A stretch of DNA of 64,000 nt from Gymnopilus junonius. Taxonomy: Eukaryota; Basidiomycota; Agaricomycetes; Agaricales; Galerinaceae. Under the pieces are notes generated by a model. It did no database searches and was not told where the DNA came from. It was given only the letters and a program-made list of their open reading frames with translations. This document shows, piece by piece, positions 22,497-33,006 of the stretch (positions are counted from its first letter, which is position 1; each line of letters begins with the position of its first letter). The stretch spans positions 1 through 64,000 of the forward strand of contig JADNYJ010000165.1 of the NCBI GenBank assembly GCA_015501075.1, given 5' to 3'. The position numbers and the translations under genes are program-made.

Positions 22497-25184
22497 ATGC
22501 CTCCCTCTGCCTCATCTGCGTCCGGCAACGCCAATGGGTCCCGCTCCTCCTCATCTACGCGCGCGGCAAAGGCTGCGTCCTCCCTTACTGCTGATAGCAA
22601 TGGTATCAAACTCAAAGCGCGCTCCAACGCAGGTTCCACCGATGTGGGCACCAAAGGCAATACAACAAGCTTGGGCTTATCGACCACACCTTCGCGTACC
22701 GCTCGCGCACGTAAATCCACCCTCGCCTCTTCCTCCCCGCTCAAAGCCTCTTCCCTCCCTTCGGCATACCCCTCTTCATCGTCCCCAGCCCAAGCACACG
22801 GCATCTCCTTATCTCTCTCGTCTCGCTCACGCACTGACCCCCTCTCGGCGCTCTCCACTCTCCTTCGTCTCTTACGCTCCTTGCCCTCGCGTATAGGCGG
22901 ATGCGCGTACAAGCTCACACCTGCTGAACATGCGCTGGCTGTGCACCTCGTGGGCGTATTGGATCCTTTTGTATTCAGAGGGTACCGTGCGTCTTCCCTT
23001 GTGGACGGGGGAGGAGACTCGGGTGTCACAGCATCCCCTCTACTCCTCCAGCAACCTACTGAGATTCTGGATAGTGTCCTATCGCATTTGGACTCCAGGA
23101 AAGACGCGCTGAATCTTGGGGTGACGTGTAAACGTCTCTGGGAGGTCGTCAGTCCGCGACATCTCGAGTATCGAGTTGTGAAAGCCAAACCCAGCAATGT
23201 GGCTGTTTGGGCTCATCTCGTACGGTATAAGGATTTGGCAAGGAATGTGAGGCGGTTGGAAGTCCTCGATGAGAGGGTGGTATTGGGCAACACATCAGCC
23301 TCCCTGACCTCTTCTACTGCGCTGGTCCGCGTCCCGAAGACACTGCTCCTCTCTAGAGACACCGACCATGACTCCACAGACGACGAGCTGGCTTTACACG
23401 TCAAGTACCAGAAATACCTCTGTGCGGCGTTAGCACGTACCACGTCTCTCAAATCCTTCAGATGGGGTTCGGGTAAAGGCGGTGCAGGTGGAGTGAGGCT
23501 GAGCGATATCTGGGCCGCCTTGATGAAGCACGGGAAGAACGGGGCTGTTGTGGCCGGGTTGAAAGAGCTGGTTGTGGTTGATAACTTCATTTTCAGCCTT
23601 TGCTTCTGGATGAAGGGAGTACGGAGGAAGAGGAAGAGGAGAGCAACGAGGACAGTAGTGAGGATGAGGAAGGCATTTCCAATGCTGAAGCTGGTGCACC
23701 GGTGAGGAGGAAGAGCAAGACGCAGCTGGCTCATGCTCGACCTACCAACGTAAGCTAATTCGTACTGTTCTGGGCTGCGTTGAAGGAGCTGATATGGTTC
23801 CAACGACTCTCAGCTCCCCGAAATGCAAACTGTCGTCTTCCGCTCGACTCCACATGCCCATGGCGCGGCCAAGCAACCTGAACTGGGAGGATTAGTGGGA
23901 TATTGCACCAATGCGTCAATCTCAAAGTTTGTCATGTCCCTTGTATATATCTCTATTCTTACGTAACTAAACATTATTCAATTCTTTTAATCCATAGAAC
24001 CTGGAGATAACGTACATCCCACCTCGCACCCCACCTTCTGCTGGTGGTGCCGCCGCCGCCGCCGGTGCGGGTGCACAGGCCCCTCTCATTCCCAGCGCAG
24101 TCGTCCACTAGCAGACGATTTTTTCTCCTACGCCCGCCTCTCGCATCTCACCCATCTCACGTTGAACAACCTCAGATGTACCTCCTCCGAAGCCGTAGCT
24201 TCGTTCCTAGGTGCACATGAGGCGCTGGAGGTGTTGCATTTCGACGTTACGGTTCATACAGGAGGGCTGGTGTTGCCACGTGGCTCACTACTGAGGTTGA
24301 AGGAGGTTAAAGCAGCCAAGGAGGTCGTCAACGCTATCTTGGAGTGTCCCCTCGTTGCTGGCCACGAAGTAGGACGTGAATTCGTGGATACGAATGGAGA
24401 CGACAAAGGCAGTAATGAGAAGAAAGGGTTACTATTAAGACCGTTGGAGGTCATCAAAGGGTTCAAGCTCTCCGGCTCTTACGCCTCTTCTTCTGCCACT
24501 TCTTCCACTAACACCATTGGAAGCCAAAGCACCCGCACCGTCCCCGATGCACGTTTCCTCTCCAACCTCCGTTTACAAGGCAGCACCATCCGCCGGATCG
24601 AAATGACGGGATGGCATGACATGGAAGACGTAAAACGGGTGGTGGGCTGTGTACCTAGCCTAGTGTGGTTGGATGTCGGGCGCAAGTTGGGTGGTTCTGG
24701 CTCTGCTTCCTCCGGGTTTTCTGGGACAGGTGCTGGAGTGCAAAGAGGCCCTGTGGCGAATCTGACGGAATGGACGGAGGTCCTAGGTAGGCTTCCTGAG
24801 CTCGTGACCGTTCATGGTGTGCGGTTCTTCTATGAAGTCTCGAGCGCTGCTATGGGATTGGGGTATGACGAGTCGGATTACTCGACTTGTACAACGTCTT
24901 TCAACGCCGGTAGTACCGCCAATGCCAATGCCAGTAACACCAATACCAATACTGCTGCAAGTCAAAGTCAAAGCCAAAGTCAATACCACAATCTCTCCAT
25001 GATGGAACGGTCCCGCATGCGGAAGAATGATGAGATCGCGGGTGTGTTGGCGTGGAAGTGCAGGAAGCTGAGGAGGGTCGATCACTGGGAGGGGTATGAG
25101 AATGGGGCTGGGGCTGGGAAGGTGGTGGTGCTGCTTAGAGAGGGTAAGGAGGTGAAGTGGGAAGTTAGGAAGGTCAGGACATAA
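22497..25184 (+). CDS. Large F-box/LRR-like protein
   Basis: A Ser/Ala-rich N-terminal region of about 150 residues precedes an F-box near residue 180 (LLLQQPTEILDSVLSHLDSR, then LNLGVTCKRLWEVVSPRHLE). Leucine-rich segments and an acidic linker (STEEEEEESNEDSSEDEEG) follow. The last exon contains HLTHLTLNNLRCTSSEAVAS and ends with a basic tail. Introns at 23,750-23,813 and 23,928-23,997 are clear. Three apparent one-base losses break the frame: near 23,590, near 23,911 (conserved GLLHQCVNLK needs one more T), and near 24,107. Restored, the protein is about 850 residues. F-box proteins recruit substrates to SCF ligases; the substrate here is unknown. Long antisense frames at 22,400-23,197 and 24,783-25,469 are composition shadows. 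Confidence 0.72.
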
Positions 25185-27396
25185 GGATGCGGGGTTGTTT
25201 TGATTGTTCATTAGCGCGATGAAGGGTAGAACGATGGTAAGGGCTGCGACGCTATGCGCTCTGAGATCTTCATGGATTCTGATCAAATACGGAAAGGAAA
25301 GAGATAAAGGATAATTTATGGATTGTAATATCTGTGCTATGGTGGTTATCAATTGGTTTCGGAAGTGTCTCTGTGGCGAAGGACATACCGACAAGTCCTG
25401 GTTCTCATGGTCAACTACAGACACGCCCTGTCTCGTCACCGTTCTACTTATAATTACCAGTTTTCGCATACCATCCGTTTTCAGTCATTGATGTTAGCAC
25501 TTGTTAGTAGTTCTACTGATCACTTCCTTGATGGCCAAAACGGATGGGAACAACCAACCCTAAGCACCGCCTGGGTCACTTACACAGCTATGGATTGGAT
25601 CGTACCGCTTGCTCGTCAACAATGTTTTGGACATGGCATTGTTTCCCTTGACGGCTTCTGGGTTCAAGATCTTAGGTCTCTAGGCCTGATGTGCTAGTGC
25701 CATTACTCCAAAATGTCCTTTTCTTGGCTATCTTTGTGCTCTCCTCAATTCACCTATCCCTCTATCTTTGGAACATACCAATTTCCCCTTGTCCTACCCC
25801 CTCTCAAAGATATTCAGTTTGGGCTCCCCAGTTATAAAAACTACTTTTCCTACCCTGTAGACAAATATGAGTGTGAGGATACAAATTCTCAAGCCCTTGT
25901 GACTGAACTGAATATCTTGGATATACCCTTCCTCGTCCCCATCCTCCTGTCAGATCTCCAGAATGGGACTGCCTTTTTAGGACACCTAAACTACTTACTA
26001 CTTTACAGGTACTACTAATTGGACTAGATTAAATAAACTTTAAATATGAGTAACCACAGGTTGTACCTGTTTCTTCACACTTACTATCAGCACTTAGATC
26101 ACCAGGCCAGACAGATTTTTGATGGAGACAATACATCTGAGACATTTTGCTATGTGGGTACATGGTACAATGGTACAGAGAAAGAGGATCAAAGCAGTCC
26201 TACCTTGCTGAATGCAGAGCAGAAGGAAGAGAAGATGGAGGATGGAATGAAAAGACAGAAACTTTTGGGTCCTGGACCTGAGGTGCCACTTTGGACTATG
26301 TTACATTCTGTGTTGAGGTGCATGAAACACAGCAGATGGGTTAAAATGAAAAGAGGTGCACAATCGAAGCCTTGAAAGCTTGGAAGCATTGTAAAACAAT
26401 ATGTCAGTTGGCCAAGGGGCCCATACCCTCAGAGGAGTATTTCTCCTTATTGGTAACAGGCGGGATGAGCCGGAGTACAACAGTCTCTCCTTTAGGGTTC
26501 ACTGATTCAAACAAGCGCGAGACGTGTCAGCCAACTCGACATTCCCACGAACTAAGCGTAACGTGACTTTACAGGTCTAAGCATCGGAATTCAACGTTCA
26601 CTTGGAATGCAACCACGACAACGATATCGACTTGAAGCAGTTCAGAAGCGCCCAAGGGACGGGAGGCAGTCTATCTCCCTATTATAGGAAGCTCATGGCC
26701 AATTATGGAAATTTTCGAAACCTTGGTCTCTACCAATCCAAAGAAAAGCCGTCCTTGGTACTGTGGGTACAAACAGACCGTCATCTGCCTCCGAGAGAGC
26801 AGCTTTTACCATGTTAAGTAATTATTTTTTACTAATTACTTCTTTAGGTGAATTTTCTCGTCTGCCAAATGTTCACCGGTCCAAAATGCCGAAAAAAAAG
26901 TACCTCGGGGACAATCCCGAGGACAAATTCCCCCAAACTGAAGGTCGACCAATCCAACCAATCCCTGAAATATACTACGAAAGGTAGTTTCAATGTTACG
27001 ATTTTCGTTCGCCGTCACGCAAGGCAATGTGTATAAAAGCCTGAGGGTTTTGGCCAGTGAATCGCCAGCAAAACAGCTTTCTACAGTTGTTGGGCTTCGT
27101 ACAAAGTCTCTACTCCTATTCGTCCTCAAGTTTCAAGCGCTTTACGCTCTTGTAAACACATCTTAGCCGTATTTCAGCCTCATACGCCAGTCGTAACGCA
27201 TCACCTGATCGTCGTGACTCGTGGTATGCCATCCCTCTGTCAGTTGTGGGTCCAGCACTGACTTCATCCTGAACTATTGTCTTTTGTTTTCTTTTGATGA
27301 TGTGCACCCCTTACCTCTCCCTCACTTTCTTTCTTTTTCGTTAACGATGGTCGCTATTGGCGTTCTTTCATCTCGTCGCAGTCGTCCCTTATCAGC
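25185..27396. other. About 2.2 kb without a recognised gene; possible decayed element
   Basis: Open frames at 25,713-26,018 and 26,046-26,375 on the plus strand read like real protein (SYPVDKYECEDTNSQALVTE; SNHRLYLFLHTYYQHLDH; ETFCYVGTWYNGTEKEDQSS) but match no family I can name. The DNA is AT-richer than its neighbours. They could be remnants of a transposon or of a lineage-specific gene. From 26,600 onward I see no coding signal. The forkhead gene's promoter and leader occupy the right end, with a pyrimidine-rich tract at 27,300-27,345. Confidence 0.3.
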
Positions 27397-28920
27397 ATGT
27401 CCTACAATACTCAGAACGTACTCCAACAAGGTCAAGACGGCGAATATACAGTCCACTATCAACCTCGAAAATATCATCGCGACCTTCCATCCCCTGGTGA
27501 CGCGCCTCAAGGAACTTTCCCGGCGACAAACGTTGGGGGACCGTACCAAGACGGGAGAAACGTGGACCCTCGCTTTCCAGTCCAGGACATGGGCAACTTA
27601 ATGAGTGGTATGTTTTCTACTTCAATTAATATATATCTTGAAAGCTTAATTACGTCTCGTGATTCCCTAGGTCAGGCTCCCTATCCTATAGTAAGCTTTA
27701 CATCTTACTTTCGTCGACGTATTCTTATGGCACAACCTAGTTTGGGGTTTCACAGATGCCTCCTCACGGGCGCACGGCCAGCGTCGGTTATCACCATCAA
27801 ATTCTCCATGGCTTTGGAATGGACGGCTTTCTTCCTGCTCTGAATGACACTCAAGGTGCATATACCAACCAGCCCAGTCCTGGATCAGAGGGGGAGGACA
27901 GCGACGAAATTTTCTCCTCTCCTGTACCACCAGTCCAATTTCCGCCTCACGAAGATACCGAAGCTTACCTTCGCCAAAATCTCAACATCTTGCCACCGCG
28001 ACCAGTCAACCTTAGCGCTTTGCCTGACGAGCCATTTTCTGGAAAGGCGCCAAAAATTACTGATCTCATTAAGCTCGCCATTTGGGGAAGCAAGCATAAA
28101 CAACTCACCCTCAATCAGATCTATGCCGAAATCGAGAATCGTTACCCCTCTTGGAAGATGGCGAAAGATAAACCTTGGCAGGTCAGCCTCTCTTTGTTCA
28201 ATACGTCCATAAAATCTTTGCTAATGTTATGTATTTCAGAGATCCATTCGGCACAACCTTTCTCTAAAGGCCATTTTCGTCCACCAGGAGCGCCCAGTTA
28301 GCCATCCCGGCAAAGGACATTACTGGATGCTTGATTACCGTCAGGGCGAAGGGAATAAACGTGATCGGAAGCGCATGCTAGGTAGTTCGAGGCAGGGTGG
28401 GATGTCCGATGAGTCCGACTCGGAACATTTGGCGCCCAGTAACAGACACTACGGTGGCCCGTCAGTTACTAATCACCCAGCTCCTCTTGCCCCATTGGGA
28501 ATGCCCAAGCCGGTTCCGGGTCCTGGAGCATTTTATCACACCGGGGGAGAGATTGGAGTCGTCCCATCGACAGTCGAATTGGGCCACCCGCTGGTGCACA
28601 GTAATCTTAGGCCAGGTCCGCCGCCCTCTGTTGGACCCAACATGCGCTGGGATGCTCCTTCCTCCTACGCCACTCACTCAGCATATATGGCTCAGTCACC
28701 CTCCAACTACGACGGCTTCCCGCCTATGGCCGAGCAACATGCTAGATCCCACCCATCCTCAGGAAATCCCTATCCCGTTGCACCCAGTTACGCACCCGTT
28801 CCATCGCGTCTAGCATACACCATAACTCCATCGAGACCTCGCCGTTCTCATTCAGACACGTTCCCAGAGCAAGATGCAGCCGAGAATCCGAGGGAACCTC
28901 GTCGTCATCGTACTCAGTAA
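27397..28920 (+). CDS. Forkhead (winged-helix) transcription factor
   Basis: Four exons (27397-27607, 27671-27690, 27756-28181, 28240-28920) join in phase to 445 residues. The forkhead domain spans about residues 170-262: ITDLIKLAIWGSKHKQLTLN and IYAEIENRYPSWKMAKDKPW, then across the third intron RSIRHNLSLKAIFVHQERPV and PGKGHYWMLDYRQGEGNKRD. The W-Q / R-S-I-R-H-N-L-S-L recognition helix is intact. The C-terminal third is Pro/Ser/His-rich, typical of a transactivation region. Exon 2 is only 20 bases. The TAA at 28,918 overlaps a perfect GTAAGT donor at 28,917, so an alternative last exon ending at 29,013 is possible. It is nuclear; the target genes cannot be told from this sequence. Confidence 0.85.
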
Positions 28921-29185
28921 GTACGAATGGACTCACATTGTTCCTAAAGCGCATGGTAACACAATCCCTTCCTTTCCTTTCAATACACTTTGACGAACGT
29001 CAGTATTTTCTAGATATGCATGGTCCAAGTAACGACCTAACTGAACCTTCCCCGTTTCCACTTCTTGGGGACCTTTTGCCGCTACTTTCACGTTTTATTT
29101 CTTTGACTAACGAAGCTTTTCTCGTGATCTGATCCACCTGACTTGATAATATATGCACCACTCTTTCTTTCCTTGTAACACATTT

Positions 29186-31971
29186 TCAAATGCTGTCCTT
29201 CCACTCCGAAATGTAAAATTTTAGTTCGTACACGACTGGTTGTAAAATTGTATGTAAAATGGATAATGAATCATTGACTGCATCTTCATATGCTTGCAGT
29301 GCATACCAAATGTTTCGTGATTTGCCAAAGTTATCGATTCCAATTCCAATATTAAGGGAGTACCCAGCATCATTCCGGTTGTTTGCATTGTCATTAATGA
29401 GAATGTCACTGAAGCGTTTCGTGAGTCCAAATTGCTTGGGGGATTGCCACCAGAGACAAACAACTGTGCCATTGGCATCCAGCTTCAATCGATGGTTCCA
29501 CCCACGGTCTTCTGCAGCTTTGGCATGCAGGTCTGCAATGATGACCTCAAAATTTCCTCCATGGCTGTTAATGTCATCCTTTGCTTGACGCCTGGCTTTA
29601 TTTGCGATGTTGGTTATCTGACGTGGTTCCAGTGAATGGCCTTCATTGGCTAGCACCACAGATATCTGGGACCGTGAAAATTTAGCCCGTCCAGAAGTTG
29701 CCAGCTTGGAAACCTTCTCGCGCTCCTCTGCAGTTGGGCGGTGGGGTGCAATATCATCTTCATGTACTTCACATTCATGATTATGGTTTAGGAGAGCTGT
29801 TGAAATATACCATGAGGTCGACAAAGATACACGAGTGATATTGACATGTGCCTTGCAGTCAGTTCTTTTGCTCTTGCTCTTGCGATGCTCATTGGGATCG
29901 ATATTAACTTTATGGGTTTCCTGAGGTTCACGGTAATGGTTGCACCGTACAGTGAGTTTCTTTACAATTCCATTTGAGTCCTTGTATGACTGGCCTCTTA
30001 TCCAGGTGTGCCCAAGCACTGCCTGCTGTTCAATGACAGCCTGAAATCCATCCTCCAAGCTTGCAAATGTCCAACCGACAAGAATTTCTCCCTGAGCAGG
30101 CTTAACATTGCGAACTCTTTTCTCAGTTTTTATCTTGATATTGGAGAGACTGGGATTTGGAGTGGTGAGATCGATGAAAAAGATATCATCTTTCTTTTGA
30201 GGTGTCTGAATGGTTTTACAGGTGGGGAGAACAGACTTTGAAGGCACAAGTCTTTGATCTTCTTCAATTTTGGCTAGGCGAAGAGGTTTCACATCCTCAT
30301 CAGAGTCAGAGATGGATAGTATAGATGGTGATGAGATAAGAGGTTTTGGTCCTCTCCAACGTTTCACAGGCCGGATGCGACTTGGAGAAATAATTTCGAG
30401 TGAAGGAGATCGTGAACTTTTTGAGACTACAAGCCTATGATTTTTGACAGGGGTTGATGGTCGTATATCTGCCTCAATTTGGAATGCAGGTAGAAGGGGA
30501 TGTGTAGCAACATCTGCAAGCTTCTGAGGAATGTACTGTGTCACTAGATTACCAACAAGAGGGAGTGTGGCTGGCATTCGAGGCAAGTTGAAGGTTGTAA
30601 GCTGCGAAATTGCTTGCAAAAAATTGTAAATAGGGTGATTGGCCTGGTCATGAGCTGGTATTAGTGAGATTTATTAATCTATGGCCGTGAAAAAGTCATA
30701 CCAAAGGCGAAAGTAAATTGTAGTCATTATAGCCTGTGAATCCCAGATTTGAGTTGGGGCCTACTTGAACTGCACCAGACTCGACTTCCATGCATTCAGT
30801 TGTACATTCAGCTAATGCAGCCCATGAAGTCAAATGGTAGATGAGTAGTTCCTGGAGAGAGATGTCATGAAAGTATTTGGCTTTTGGACCTGTCCATCTG
30901 GTAGTGCTATCATCTAGCTGGACCTCAATAAAATTAAGGGCAGCTAATGCACAGCTCCCTTCTCCACCAGCACCAAGTCCTTGATGTGCAATTTCACCAC
31001 TGACAATCTGAGTCGGTGATGCATACACATCGTCTAAGCCTGCAAAAACCCATTTCAGAATGTCAAGGATACCCAGGCTTGGGGCATGGTGCAAAGAATC
31101 TCCATGCTCCAGTACTAATTGAGGCTGAGTTTGACTGTACGCTGTATAGTGATTGCTGCTATGGACTATAAAAGCCACTTTCGAACCATAGTGTTGCACA
31201 GATGCCTGCGAATATTAAGGAGTTGTGTGCTAAAAACCCTCGGATGCGACATGTATAGCCGGCTGGCCTCTGTAAAAAAATATGTTGGGAAAAAAAGAAA
31301 GGACGGTGGAGTGCCTGGCATGCCACTGTTGGCATGCTCACGGAAATAGCACAGTTCACTAAGTGCATTCAGGATATCCTCCTCGAGCCAGTTTTCATCT
31401 AAAAAATCATGAAGCTTATACAGGGGAATGCAGCTTGTCCATAATCCTTCAATTGGAGCAAGGATGTGAGATGCTTTGAATGATTCTAAAAATGAAGGCG
31501 GAAGCAAGGCTTGTTGCTCGATGTAGTGCAGAAGCTCTCGTGCTGACTGTACGTGCTGAGCATGATTGTTGACAAGCTTGAAAAGGCGTATCTGACAAAT
31601 AAATCAGTCTATGCCAGTCAGTTTATCTGAGTTCAACATACCTTTGAAAAGTGATAAAAATTTACACTGACTCCAAGAACAGGATCAGAGCAAATCATCA
31701 TCACCGACCTCATCCCATCAGCAAAAGCCTTTTCCATGGATTGCAGGATAGGCTGCAGAGCAGAGATTGGTGGTACAGGTTCATTAGGAAGTACTAGTGT
31801 TGCACGACCACTAGCCTGAACTTCGGCACAAAATTTCCATTCCTTCACCATTGCAGGCAGCCCAATGTGTGGATATGAGAAGTTTTCCACCTGTGCAAAT
31901 GTCAGCGATGCAAAGAAGCCTTCGGAATAGAGTGCGGTCGAGCTTGGGGTGGAGAATTGGTCATATGCCAT
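29186..31971 (-). mobile_element. MULE-type transposon gene: Ulp1-like peptidase fused to FAR1/MULE transposase, truncated
   Basis: Reading 31,971 to 29,186, a first exon (MAYDQFSTPSSTALYSEGFF) is joined by a short intron to a Ulp1/C48-like domain. This contains FLDENWLEEDILNALSEL, the His motif FIVHSSNHYTAY, an Asp (EHGDSL) and the Cys motif GLGAGGEGSCALAALNFIE. One apparent base is missing at 31,198-31,200. A 58-base intron (30,644-30,701) then leads in phase to a FAR1-type DNA-binding domain (TFASLEDGFQAVIEQQAVLG to LLNHNHECEVHEDD) and the start of a MULE transposase core (KRFSDILINDNANNR). The frame stops just after that, so most of the DDE catalytic region is missing and the element is probably dead. 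No terminal inverted repeats were found by eye. The left edge must lie between 29,020 and 29,186, beyond the forkhead gene. Confidence 0.72.
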
Positions 31972-32503
31972 GACAATGAAGGAAAAAAAGTCATAAGATT
32001 CAGGAGGTGGGCAAAATACAGTACAGTGGGCCTCATATATACGAATAACAGACGGGCTGGGCTAGGGGATGCAGAATTTCGAAGAACTCAACAAAAGCTA
32101 GGGAAGAAGGACATGAGCTTATCTGTTGCCAGCGGAAAGCAATGATCGATCGACATACCAAAGTGTAGGCAGACTACTAGCAGTGCCCCAGTCTAAGTTT
32201 CCAACCTTCGACCCAAGGAGGACCCTCCATACCAGACTTAAGAAGTGAGTCTTCCAGTGCCTCGAGAAAGAGCAAAAGAGAGGTGAGGAATGGGAGAAAA
32301 GAAGGGAGGAGGACACTGCGTCAGGTCCCCAGTGATCGTCAATGATCAACATTGCACGAAGCGCGATTCGCAGCCGTTGCCATCTGACAAATCTGCATCC
32401 TCATACACGTGAAATGACCGTCCAGGCTCGGTCAGCAGCCGGCCGCCCTCCAAGGGATTGCCATCTAATCTTTTCGATGTATTTGCAGGGCTTGCCAAAC
32501 AAA

Positions 32504-32530
32504 CCCCCCCCTTGCCAGAGCAAGGGGGGT
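32504..32530. repeat. Perfect C/G hairpin
   Basis: A 10-base arm CCCCCCTTGC pairs exactly with GCAAGGGGGG across a four-base loop, within a C8 and a G6 run. The same short word TTGCCAAA occurs just outside each side (about 32,492 and 32,530). It lies between the transposon gene and a gene remnant and may mark an insertion or excision footprint. 31,972-32,503 shows no gene. Confidence 0.5.
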
Positions 32531-32570
32531 TGCCAAATAGAATTATCCGCTTTCCTCCGTAGAAACCCTG

Positions 32571-32927
32571 ATGGTCTCAAACTATGGCTTAGAAATACTC
32601 CTTGACGGCGCAGAAGATACGGATATTATATTTCCCTCCCTGCAACGCGTCGAGCTTTCCAAGTCGCGGGCAACTCCATCAGACTTCGATAACGTCCTTC
32701 CTTTTCTGGAATTCAGACAGAGGAAAGGATTTTCTGTTCAAATCATGGACTTGAGCTCCAATCCAACAGGAAATTGGAGACTCCTGGAGAATTTTCACGG
32801 AATGACCGTATTATGGGATGCCAAACGCAGCAAAGAAAAATACATTTGCGGAAGTGGTGATGAAGACAAGCTTAATTTGCGATATTATTGGGAATCCGAA
32901 GATTCAAACTCGGACCTCGAATTCTGA
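32571..32927 (+). pseudogene. C-terminal remnant of an F-box-type protein
   Basis: The frame encodes IFPSLQRVELSKSRATPSDF and ends RYYWESEDSNSDLEF. This resembles the C-terminal end of Agaricomycete F-box/LRR proteins, in which the last strand is followed by a short acidic tail. No F-box or N-terminal part is found upstream, where the hairpin and the transposon region begin. It is probably a 5'-truncated remnant, although a short unrelated gene cannot be excluded. Confidence 0.4.
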
Positions 32928-33006
32928 TTTCCTGCATTACCAATTTTAATGTTAGACATGTAGTATGAACAAGACATTTTTTGTGCATTTGCGAATGAAG
33001 TTGTCG

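Noticed and set aside
22400..23197. 265-residue minus-strand open frame
   Set aside because: It is antisense to the F-box gene's low-complexity exon; its Arg/Glu-rich product is the mirror of Ser/Ala-rich coding sequence.
24783..25469. 228-residue minus-strand open frame
   Set aside because: It is antisense to the last exon of the same F-box gene and without family features.
29186..31971. Possible host FAR1-type transcription factor instead of a transposon gene
   Set aside because: The MULE transposase start follows directly and the frame ends within it, and the Ulp1 domain is typical of elements; a domesticated origin is not excluded but has no support here.
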